Assembly: GCA_910578075.1 (NCBI GenBank)
Contig: CAJTPK010000010.1
Location: 36,671 to 100,670, forward strand
Length of the DNA: 64,000 bases
Origin: an uncultured Muribaculaceae bacterium
GTDB lineage: Bacteria; Bacteroidota; Bacteroidia; Bacteroidales; Muribaculaceae
Direction of reading: 5' to 3'
The notes beneath the pieces are model-generated. The model saw only the letters and a program-made list of their open reading frames with translations. It was not told the DNA's origin and ran no database searches. Positions 48,700 to 56,633 of the stretch are shown one piece after another. Position 1 is the first letter of the stretch. The number at the start of each line of letters is the position of its first letter. Position numbers and translations under genes: made by a program.

Positions 48700-51600
48700 A
48701 TGACAATATATAAATATCTATTAACCTTTGCGTTAGTGACAGCTGGCACTCCTGTCATAAACGCACAGACGGATGTCACGGCAAAATACATTACAAACCC
48801 CTCATTTGAACTCGACGATCTGGACGGTCTGACCGCCGTAAACAACAATTCCGACGGACTTAGGGGATGGAGAATATCTGATCCTCAAGGATGGTCTCTG
48901 TCAGGAATCGCCGACCCGACATTAATCGTGACAACCGACTGCTATACCGACAACAATTTCGGTAAAGTAACGACCCTGGCCAATGGCAACCAGGCTTTCT
49001 ATATGCGCGTGGGATGGGTAAGCGGTGCTTCGTCCCTCTCTCAGAAAGTGACACTTCCTGCGGGCAGCTACCGACTGACAGCAGATATCCGTTCGGCTTA
49101 CAATGGAAGCGCCAATTCTGCCTTCACACTGTGCGCCGGCGACCAAAGCCTGACTGAGGATTTTGCACAAGGTTCTGCAGGATATTTCGCAAACGCACCC
49201 TGGAGCACAGTCAGCGTTGACTTCATGAACACCACAGCGGGAGAGGTGACAATCTCTCTGGATGTAACATGGAAATCAGGCGGAAGCTGCGTGATGATTG
49301 ACAATGTCAGGCTCTATGAGATACCTGTGACCGAACCAACTGAGGATCCGACAGAAAAGGATGTGGAAAGTCTGACAGAAGGCAAGATAACACACGATTT
49401 TGTGGCGGAGACCGACATGCAGGATGACCTTATGAGAATGCTTGCCGCTTTCTCAAAGTATATAAAAAACGACTACCAGGCTTGCGATTCCCCCAATAGT
49501 CTTAACGAGGCTTGCGGATGCTTCATGGGCGAAAACACGATGGCCAACGACGAGAAGGGCGTACGTACCAATGCCGACCTTTCCATGATCAGTGCTTTCC
49601 TTGTAAGATATGGCCGAGGCAAGGTAACATTGCCCGAGGGCGTGACCTGGGAGGATCTGGAGATGATGGCACACAATTCCCTGGTCTTCGCCTACTCCAC
49701 CCATAAAGCCAATAAGCTGAAGACTTGCAAGGGAGGCAATTATTGGGGCTCAGTCTCCAACAGCGACCATGTATGGGAATCCTCACTCTGGGCTATGTCT
49801 GTGGCATACTCCGCTTTCTTCCAATGGGATAAACTGTCAGAGACACAGAAAGGATATATCCGCGCGATGCTGATTGCGGAATGTAACTATGAACTGGAAC
49901 GATCCATACCGACAGGTTTCTCCGGTGACACCAAGGCTGAAGAAAACGGATGGGAGGCTGATATACTTGCCGCCACACTCGGTCTGTTCCCTGATGACGA
50001 TCTGGCACCACGATGGTTCAACCGTCTCCGTGAATTCGCCATCAACAGCTATTCCCATGCCAGCGATAAGGATGATGACACAGTGATTGATCCCGACTAC
50101 GACAACACTACTGTGAGCGATCTCTACAGAGGCAACAATCTCTATGATGACTACACGCTGCAGAACCACAATCTTTTCCATACAAGCTATCAGAACGTGG
50201 TGATGCAAGAGTTAGGCGAAGCTGCCCTCGCTCTCAGACTTTTTCAGAAGGGGCTTTACGGCACTGAAAAATGGAAGACGAACGCTTTGATGCACAATAA
50301 CCGCGAGGTGATGGAGAATGTGCTCAACAAACTCGCCCTTGCCGATGGAGAGTTGGCGATGCCTAACGGAAACGACTGGAGCCTCTTCCTATTCGACCAG
50401 ATAACTTCTTATTCCACGATGGCTTGCTTCCTTAAAGACCCGGATGCGCTGATGCTCGAGAACATGGCCTACAAATTCATCAAAGCTCGCCAGCAGACCA
50501 CTGCCAACGGCTCCTGGTTGCTCAATGCCGATGTCGGCGCGCGCAGAATGGGCGTGCAGGGGCACCGCGTGATGATGACATGGCTTATGCACAACGAACT
50601 ATCCACAGCAGACCTGGCTCCCACAAAGTGGGAGGATTTCAGGGAGGCTCATTCTGATGCGGAAGTGCTTAAAGCGCAGAATGTGGTGAGGGCTTCCACA
50701 AAGGACAGGTTCTCTTGTTTCTCGTGGAGCAGCGGACTGAAAAGCTACACAGGCTATTTCACACCTAACACCCCGGACAACAACAAGATCATCGTACCAT
50801 TCCGCGCCAACAACACCGGAAACCTCATAGGCTGGTATGATGTGCCGGGAAAAACCACTGACGCGTCACCTGTAGTGAGCGGAATATACAACCTCAACGG
50901 GGATGCCTGGACCATGAACGGAGAACTGAATACAAACCAGGCTTCACTCAACAACCGCTTCGCGATTTATTCCACTCCGGGCAATGCGCTCATATATATC
51001 GACTATGTCCGCTCCAATGCCGATATAACCATAAAACGTGAATTCGGGGGGATGCTCGCTATCAGCACCGATCCTTTCATGAAAGAGAAACGTACTCTTT
51101 ATTATGGAGACGGGAAACATCTGCAGAGCGATGGCAAGAAATTCGTCAATTTAGAATCCGGCTGGGTGAATATCGACAATTCGATCGGCATGGCTTCCAC
51201 TTCGGGCAAAAAGATCGGCTTCGGACTGCGGGCAAACAACAATTCAATAAGCACTTCGCAACTATATCCGATGTACGCCTCCGATAACCGCCAGGTGAAA
51301 AGCGGTGACATCGTGGACCGCCGCAATCTCGTATATTACAGCAATGTGGACGCAGCAACAACCCAAAGAATGGCGGAAGGCATAATTCCTCTGACTGCCA
51401 ATGTCAACGAGGGGTGGAACGGCGTCATAGCTCCTGATCCTGACGGTTCAAGATATATGGTGCTCGCCAATTTCGCATCCGCGGAACCGGGGGTGCTCTC
51501 GAAAGTTACGGTGGACGGATACGCTCCAGTGTTTTCTGTGCCTACGGAAATATCCGAGGATGGAAGCTCAGCGAAATTCTATCTGGAGCAAAACAATTCC

Positions 51601-52716
51601 GTATCCGGAGAACTCTGCGTATATCTCAAAGGGAGCGGTCTTACAGCTGTTCTTGATCAAAACGATCCCCGCATCGCCTATATCTCCAACAGCGGATCGA
51701 AGAGCTCCACGGCCGATGCTTCAATCTTCTGCGGCTCGATGCTGACCGGATCAACGGTTCTCGCACCCGGAAAATGCGTCAAGGCAACTGTCAGCGGCGG
51801 CAAGGTGGTGTTCACAGACAGCACAATGCCCCAGACTTCCATGAACGACCTGACGGAAGGATACACGGATGTGACAGACAGATACATACCAAATCCCAGT
51901 TTCGAGAAAGACAAAACATATGGAGTCATTGGATCCGGAACTGTCAGCGCCGGTGAGTTCAACCCCTGCTATATCAACGATGTTAAACCTGCGAACTCAA
52001 ATTTCATAAATATCCTGCCGGTAGAGGAATGGTCGCAGAACGCCGTGCCGGAGGGTGAATCAGCTTATTGCCGCATGTATTCTATGCCTTATGGCTCGAA
52101 TCTCTATTGCGTGAGCGTAGCGGGCAACTATGCCGCCCAATGTCCTCCTTACGTTGCGGATGACACCGATGGTGACCGTTGCCTGACTGTGCTCAATTCC
52201 TGGGCAAAGGGCGACAACGTGATTAGCAGCAAGGCTTCGCTGCCTGCGGGAACATATCGTATGCTACTCAATATGCGATATGAATGCCCCAACGAAGAGA
52301 GCAACGACGGTCGCACTATCAAGGCGGGCGGGAATGAGAACTCATCGCTCACCGGTGTCACAATCGATGGCATAACAGACTTCCGCTATCCGACAGAATC
52401 AGCGCAGTGGAATACTATGTGTTGGGATTTCACGCTCGAAAATGAGACAGACGTGGAATTCAGCATCGGCTACAGCACCTCCGACTCCAAAGGGGCAGCT
52501 AACAACACACTTCTTTACGCCGACAATCTGAGACTCCTTGCCAAGAAAGGCACCGGAATCAAAAGCATTGATCAAACCGATGCATATCTTGTCTGCACAA
52601 AATACTACTCGCTCGATGGCGTGTCTATCCTACGCCCAGCACCTGGCACCGTAGTGATTGCCCACCGCATCCTGAGCGACGGCAGCGTCTCAGTATCGAA
52701 AGAGTTGATCCGCTGA
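48700..52716 (+). CDS. large secreted protein: CBM modules and (alpha/alpha)-toroid, putative polysaccharide lyase
   Basis: A 1338-residue protein. Signal peptide MTIYKYLLTFALVTAGTPVINA, an N-terminal beta-sandwich (about 27-205, ITNPSFELDDLDG ... MIDNVRLYE), a helical toroid-like region (about 230-640) with WGSVSNSDHVWESSLWAM and NHNLFHTSYQNVVMQELGEAA, beta-sandwich regions (about 660-1040), a second PNPSFEK-type carbohydrate module (about 1080-1290), and a sorting-like tail ending SVSKELIR. The toroid followed by beta-sandwiches recalls chondroitin AC/hyaluronate-type lyases, and His/Tyr in the NHNLFHTSY stretch could be catalytic. The lyase call is inference. ATG 48700 is chosen because it starts a clean signal peptide. 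Confidence 0.7.
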   Translation: MTIYKYLLTFALVTAGTPVINAQTDVTAKYITNPSFELDDLDGLTAVNNNSDGLRGWRISDPQGWSLSGIADPTLIVTTDCYTDNNFGKVTTLANGNQAFYMRVGWVSGASSLSQKVTLPAGSYRLTADIRSAYNGSANSAFTLCAGDQSLTEDFAQGSAGYFANAPWSTVSVDFMNTTAGEVTISLDVTWKSGGSCVMIDNVRLYEIPVTEPTEDPTEKDVESLTEGKITHDFVAETDMQDDLMRMLAAFSKYIKNDYQACDSPNSLNEACGCFMGENTMANDEKGVRTNADLSMISAFLVRYGRGKVTLPEGVTWEDLEMMAHNSLVFAYSTHKANKLKTCKGGNYWGSVSNSDHVWESSLWAMSVAYSAFFQWDKLSETQKGYIRAMLIAECNYELERSIPTGFSGDTKAEENGWEADILAATLGLFPDDDLAPRWFNRLREFAINSYSHASDKDDDTVIDPDYDNTTVSDLYRGNNLYDDYTLQNHNLFHTSYQNVVMQELGEAALALRLFQKGLYGTEKWKTNALMHNNREVMENVLNKLALADGELAMPNGNDWSLFLFDQITSYSTMACFLKDPDALMLENMAYKFIKARQQTTANGSWLLNADVGARRMGVQGHRVMMTWLMHNELSTADLAPTKWEDFREAHSDAEVLKAQNVVRASTKDRFSCFSWSSGLKSYTGYFTPNTPDNNKIIVPFRANNTGNLIGWYDVPGKTTDASPVVSGIYNLNGDAWTMNGELNTNQASLNNRFAIYSTPGNALIYIDYVRSNADITIKREFGGMLAISTDPFMKEKRTLYYGDGKHLQSDGKKFVNLESGWVNIDNSIGMASTSGKKIGFGLRANNNSISTSQLYPMYASDNRQVKSGDIVDRRNLVYYSNVDAATTQRMAEGIIPLTANVNEGWNGVIAPDPDGSRYMVLANFASAEPGVLSKVTVDGYAPVFSVPTEISEDGSSAKFYLEQNNSVSGELCVYLKGSGLTAVLDQNDPRIAYISNSGSKSSTADASIFCGSMLTGSTVLAPGKCVKATVSGGKVVFTDSTMPQTSMNDLTEGYTDVTDRYIPNPSFEKDKTYGVIGSGTVSAGEFNPCYINDVKPANSNFINILPVEEWSQNAVPEGESAYCRMYSMPYGSNLYCVSVAGNYAAQCPPYVADDTDGDRCLTVLNSWAKGDNVISSKASLPAGTYRMLLNMRYECPNEESNDGRTIKAGGNENSSLTGVTIDGITDFRYPTESAQWNTMCWDFTLENETDVEFSIGYSTSDSKGAANNTLLYADNLRLLAKKGTGIKSIDQTDAYLVCTKYYSLDGVSILRPAPGTVVIAHRILSDGSVSVSKELIR

Positions 52717-52748
52717 CACCAGTCATTTTCCAATACAGAAAACAATAC

Positions 52749-52764
52749 AGTTGCTTAAGCAACT
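52749..52764 (+). other. 16-bp palindrome between glycan genes
   Basis: AGTTGCTTAAGCAACT is a perfect palindrome in the 87-bp gap before the next gene. Possible processing hairpin or operator. Confidence 0.4.
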
Positions 52765-52803
52765 TAAATATCAATACATTTCATAAACTAATAACAAAAA
52801 AAA

Positions 52804-54444
52804 ATGAAGCTATTTTCATATTTGTCGACCATAGCTATTGTCGGCACAATTTCCTTGGGATCCTACGCCCAGGAATCAACCAACCTAATGGATGGAGCCA
52901 TCACCAGTCACAAAGGAATAGAAACACCTGCGGCTCCATGGTATGCTTACAACACTTCCACAAATGAATTCGGCAACGGTGATGGCTGGCAGTTCAGGGC
53001 AGAAAGCGGTGGCATGAATGACACCGGCACAGCGAAGCAACTTTTCCTTCGTTGGAATGCCAATGATTCCAAATGGATCTATGCCTACAAAATCAACCTG
53101 CAGGCAGAACATTCCTACACTTTCACCTGCGATGCCACAACAAATGACAACAAAACCAATACACTGGTCATATGTTCAACTACCGACATGGCAGAAGCCC
53201 AAAGCCTTTCAGGCGAAAAATATAAGCTTGATGGCATAAACAACGACAAGCTGTGGACCTCACCGTTGAAAGTAAGCTACACGTTCTCCACTCCATATGC
53301 AGGTGATTACTATATCGTTTTCAAGAGCTCAAATCTTTCTGGAAATATAATTATCAGACTTGCGAACGTATCTCTCGTTGACAATGGAGAGATTGATTAT
53401 GTCGGGATAGCCCTTGGCGAACTCAAGAAATCCATCGAAACGGGCAAGACAATCGCCAACTCTGACATTATTACAAACCCCGGACTTCTTCAAGATCTCA
53501 AAGACGCAATCTCAGCCGGCGAGAAGATGAATGAGAGCAACACCCGTGAAGAAATCGATGGTGCCAAGAAAGCCATTGATAGCGCAAGCAGCGCGGTGAC
53601 CAATTTCGTATCTGTGTTTGCTCCCGTAAAGGAGATGTTCGACAAGGTTCTCGAAACCGGAACAGCAGAGACCGAAGGTTACGCTGATTTCAAGGAGACG
53701 GCAGATGAAATCTACAACACTGCCCTGAACGACAAAGATCTGAACAGCGAAAGCGTCCTCTCCGCAAGAAAGAATCTTGTCGCTGCCCAATATGCTTATC
53801 TGGCATATGGATATAATGAGGATCTCACATCCAAGATTGTCAATCCAAGCTTTGAGGATGATCTCAACGGTTGGAGCGGATACGGCTTCTCTAAACAGAA
53901 TAACGATAACAGCACTGTCGTAGCTTACAAAGATGGCAACAATTACGTAGAGAAATGGGTCAGCAGCTCACAAGGTGTCGGAAACTGCAAAATCCACCAG
54001 ACAGTGAATCTCGAGCCTGGAGACTATGTGCTCATAGCGTCCGCTCAAAGCCAGAGACAAGGCCAGACATGGGATGCCGGGGGTGCAAATCTGTATGCAG
54101 GAGAGGCAAAGACCCAGGTATTATTCATGAATGTATATTCCGTGAAATTCACGGTTGAAGAATCTGACGAGACTCCGGACACAAGAGCTGATGAGACATC
54201 GGCAGGCATAGACACGAATCTCGGTTACGACGTGACAGGCGGCACAGGCAACTGGGTAAGCGTTGACAATTTCAAACTTTACAAGAAGCAGAAGAGCATA
54301 CCCTCTGCAGTCGAGGAACTTGATGCCGACCTGAATGCCACCCCGGAATATTACGATCTTCAAGGCCGTAAAATCACCAACCCTGAGAACGGTCTCTATA
54401 TCGTTAAACAAGGTAACAAGGTAACCAAAAGAATCATAAGGTGA
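52804..54444 (+). CDS. secreted modular protein with helical linker, CBM and sorting tail
   Basis: A 546-residue exported protein. Signal peptide to about 22 (LGSYAQ), an N-terminal beta-sandwich (about 25-195), a helical FIVAR-like segment (about 200-335, IGIALGELKKSIETGKTI and DLKDAISAGEKMN type), a second carbohydrate-module-like domain (about 345-500, IVNPSFEDDLNGWSGYGF) and the clearest sorting tail of the set (YYDLQGRKITNPENGLYIV, ending TKRIIR). No catalytic motif; a glycan-binding scaffold is likely. A second tail-like sequence follows its stop in the same frame. Confidence 0.78.
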   Translation: MKLFSYLSTIAIVGTISLGSYAQESTNLMDGAITSHKGIETPAAPWYAYNTSTNEFGNGDGWQFRAESGGMNDTGTAKQLFLRWNANDSKWIYAYKINLQAEHSYTFTCDATTNDNKTNTLVICSTTDMAEAQSLSGEKYKLDGINNDKLWTSPLKVSYTFSTPYAGDYYIVFKSSNLSGNIIIRLANVSLVDNGEIDYVGIALGELKKSIETGKTIANSDIITNPGLLQDLKDAISAGEKMNESNTREEIDGAKKAIDSASSAVTNFVSVFAPVKEMFDKVLETGTAETEGYADFKETADEIYNTALNDKDLNSESVLSARKNLVAAQYAYLAYGYNEDLTSKIVNPSFEDDLNGWSGYGFSKQNNDNSTVVAYKDGNNYVEKWVSSSQGVGNCKIHQTVNLEPGDYVLIASAQSQRQGQTWDAGGANLYAGEAKTQVLFMNVYSVKFTVEESDETPDTRADETSAGIDTNLGYDVTGGTGNWVSVDNFKLYKKQKSIPSAVEELDADLNATPEYYDLQGRKITNPENGLYIVKQGNKVTKRIIR

Positions 54445-54510
54445 GCAAAAGACTGGTTTAGTCAAAAGCGCGACGGAAACATCAAGGTTACAAAAAAAAT
54501 TGTCCGCTAA
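54445..54510 (+). pseudogene. in-frame remnant of a second sorting tail
   Basis: Reading on in the same frame past the TGA at 54442-54444 gives 21 residues ending DGNIKVTKKIVR and a TAA at 54508-54510. This resembles the tails SDGRIKTAKKVIR and NKVTKRIIR of the neighbouring proteins. It looks like a leftover of a duplicated or replaced C-terminus, or a readthrough extension. Confidence 0.55.
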
Positions 54511-54550
54511 ACCACTCTTAAGAGCTGTTTTGACACAGCTTTATCACTGC

Positions 54551-54583
54551 GGAGGAAGTGCATTCACAGCACTTCCTCCTTTT
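54551..54583 (+). terminator. terminator of the plus-strand glycan arm
   Basis: Perfect 11-bp stem GGAGGAAGTGC (54551-54561) / GCACTTCCTCC (54569-54579), seven-base loop, then TTTT. Confidence 0.92.
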
Positions 54584-54633
54584 ATTCTATCCCAATTTTC
54601 CAAGATACTTAATTACCCTGCTGCCCATTAGAA

Positions 54634-55020
54634 TTTACTGTTGTCCGGTAAATTTTGAAACCTTAATAATTAGAACGCTGAACCTCGTTTCACTTTATAA
54701 ACGCGGAACTCACGCGGAACTATGATATTCTGGCAAAGTGTACTGAAGAAAGACACAGAGCGGACAAATCAGGACTGAGGTCCTGATTTGTGGCGCTGAA
54801 CGCAGGTGGAACGACAGGATTATGAGTTATTCCTGCTTTCAATTGACTGCGAGCTGCCGGCTCGTTCCGCCTGCGTTCCGCGCCGTTAAGAAAGCCGGAG
54901 GCATTCTTACCCGCAAGGTTTATATGCTCACTTGGCAAGAAAGTTCCGCGTGAGTTCAGCGTTCAATAGTGGAACGGAATTCAGCGTTCTGAATAACTTA
55001 AGTTCTGAGTCTAAAACCGC
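54634..55020 (-). repeat. 387-bp palindromic interspersed repeat, copy B
   Basis: The same element as 22163-22549, inverted. Both the outer GAACGCGGAACTCACGCGGA arms and the inner arms are kept. The ACAAATCAGGAC hairpin is here perfectly paired (54764-54775 with 54780-54791), where copy A has a G-T pair, a change that preserves pairing. Flanking sequences of the two copies are unrelated. Confidence 0.88.
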
Positions 55021-55217
55021 ATTCGCTGCGACTGGAAACAGATCAGTTTCTCGCGACAGAGGCTTGTGTGGAAATAAAATAGTTCATCACGATACCGGTT
55101 CAGTCGTACCTCTCCCCCTGTGAGCAACAGTTGTCCCAATTTGCTTTCAATGACTCTGACAGGCAAAACTCGTGATTCATCACCGGACTTACGCGATACC
55201 TGCATATTTTCAAGCAT
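55011..55217 (-). CDS. small uncharacterised gene abutting repeat copy B
   Basis: A possible 68-residue protein (starts MLENMQVSRKSGDESRV, ends SQRMRF) whose stop lies at the outer edge of repeat copy B. An exact -7 element (TACCTTTG, 55264-55257 on the minus strand) precedes it, so ATG 55217 is the first usable start. No family recognised. It may be the 5' remainder of a longer gene cut by repeat insertion, or not coding at all. The rest of 55218-55338 is A/T-rich and otherwise featureless. Confidence 0.3.
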   Translation of the reverse strand: MLENMQVSRKSGDESRVLPVRVIESKLGQLLLTGGEVRLNRYRDELFYFHTSLCREKLICFQSQRMRF

Positions 55218-55338
55218 ATACCGATACCCATACAAAAAATCACGATTAAGAGAATGCAAAGGTACAAATTTTTGCGATTATAATCTCAGATTTTACAAAA
55301 AACTGCGATTACAAGAATATCTTTCTCTTGTAATAATT

Positions 55339-55369
55339 TTTGTTGTCTGGGTGATATTTTGTAACTTAG
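55339..55369 (+). promoter_or_regulatory. promoter of the alpha/beta hydrolase gene
   Basis: TTTG (55339-55342), 19 bp, TAACTTAG (55362-55369), one mismatch to TAnnTTTG, 28 bp before the start codon. Confidence 0.6.
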
Positions 55370-55397
55370 CAACTGTTTATTTAAAACTCGATCAACC

Positions 55398-56633
55398 ATG
55401 TACAGATTTTTTGTTGCAATTTGTCTCGCAGCTTCGATAATTGTTCCTACACTTGCGGCCGCACGGGATATAGCGGGAGATTGGTCGGGAAAACTGCAAG
55501 CGGGATCTATCGCCCTGAAGCTCGTTTTCCATATACCTGCCGATGATTCAGCCGTTACAATGGATTCTCCTGACCAGGGGGCATTTGGAATAGATGGCGA
55601 GACAGTCACCTTAACGAATGATTCCATCAGTTTCCGGATTCCAAAGCTGATGATGACATACAACGGCGCGTTGAAGGATGGCAAGCTCGAAGGCACCTTC
55701 CAGCAGGGTGGTCTTAAGATTCCACTTGTTCTTGAACGGGGCGTTGAGAAGCCGAAGCGTCCTCAGACTCCCCAGCCTCCGTTCCCTTATAAGGAGGAGG
55801 ATGTAACCATCTCAAACACCGCCGCCTCTTCTTCTCTTTCCGGGACTTTGACAATACCGGAAAATGCCGATGCCTCGACTCCGGTGGTTCTATTGGTGAG
55901 CGGGAGTGGACTGCAAAACCGAGACGAGGAGCTTTTCGAACACCGTCCGTTTGCTGTTATTGCTGATTATCTGGCGCGTAACGGAATCGCTTCACTAAGA
56001 TATGACGACCGCGGATGCGGGAAGTCAACGGGGGATGTGACAAATGCCACTACCGCTGATTTCGCTTCAGACGCAAAGGCTGCCATCGAATGGCTGCGCG
56101 GACAGAAACGATTTGGCAAGACCGGCATCATCGGCCACAGCGAAGGCGGCATCATTGCCTATATGCTTGGCGCGGAGAAAAAAGGTCCGGACTTCATCAT
56201 ATCGCTCGCCGGTCCGGCGGTAAAGGGAGCTGAAATAATCGCTTATCAGAATAAGTATTCCATGATGAAGGCAGGCATTCCGGAAAAGAGCGCGGAGGAG
56301 AAAGCGGAAGCGGCTGTAAAGCATCTTTCGATGCAGTCTAATCCGTGGATGAAATACTATCTTGAATATGATCCTGCCGCTGCCTTGGGTTCCCTTAAGA
56401 TCCCGGCATTCATCGTTTACGGAGAGAAAGACATGCAGGTCCCTCATGCGCTTAATCTTGAGCCAGCAAAGCGACTCGCTAAAAAAGCAAAGATCCGCGA
56501 ATACGCGGATCTCAATCATCTTATGCAACATGCGGAGACCGGCGATATGTCGGAATACAGCACCATCGAAGAGACAATCTCACCGGAGCTGCTTTCCGAC
56601 ATAGTCACCTTCATCCGCTCTCTCTTATCTTGA
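55398..56633 (+). CDS. secreted alpha/beta-hydrolase
   Basis: A 411-residue exported hydrolase. Signal peptide to about 21 (LAAAR), an N-terminal beta domain (about 24-115, IAGDWSGKLQAG ... LEGTFQQGG) common in Bacteroidetes hydrolases, and an alpha/beta-hydrolase fold (about 125-411). Oxyanion region LVSGSGLQNRDEELFEHRPF, YDDRGCGKSTGD, the nucleophile elbow GHSEGG, the acid near YGEKDMQVP and the His in LNHLMQHA are visible. Probably a periplasmic esterase or peptidase-like enzyme; substrate unknown. Its stop overlaps the stop of the convergent Tricorn gene by 9 bp. Confidence 0.88.
   Translation: MYRFFVAICLAASIIVPTLAAARDIAGDWSGKLQAGSIALKLVFHIPADDSAVTMDSPDQGAFGIDGETVTLTNDSISFRIPKLMMTYNGALKDGKLEGTFQQGGLKIPLVLERGVEKPKRPQTPQPPFPYKEEDVTISNTAASSSLSGTLTIPENADASTPVVLLVSGSGLQNRDEELFEHRPFAVIADYLARNGIASLRYDDRGCGKSTGDVTNATTADFASDAKAAIEWLRGQKRFGKTGIIGHSEGGIIAYMLGAEKKGPDFIISLAGPAVKGAEIIAYQNKYSMMKAGIPEKSAEEKAEAAVKHLSMQSNPWMKYYLEYDPAAALGSLKIPAFIVYGEKDMQVPHALNLEPAKRLAKKAKIREYADLNHLMQHAETGDMSEYSTIEETISPELLSDIVTFIRSLLS

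Noticed and set aside
54720..54938. 72-residue reading frame inside repeat copy B
   Set aside because: The matching frame in copy A shares only part of the sequence, then a one-base indel shifts it and it stops early. Pairing is conserved, coding is not.
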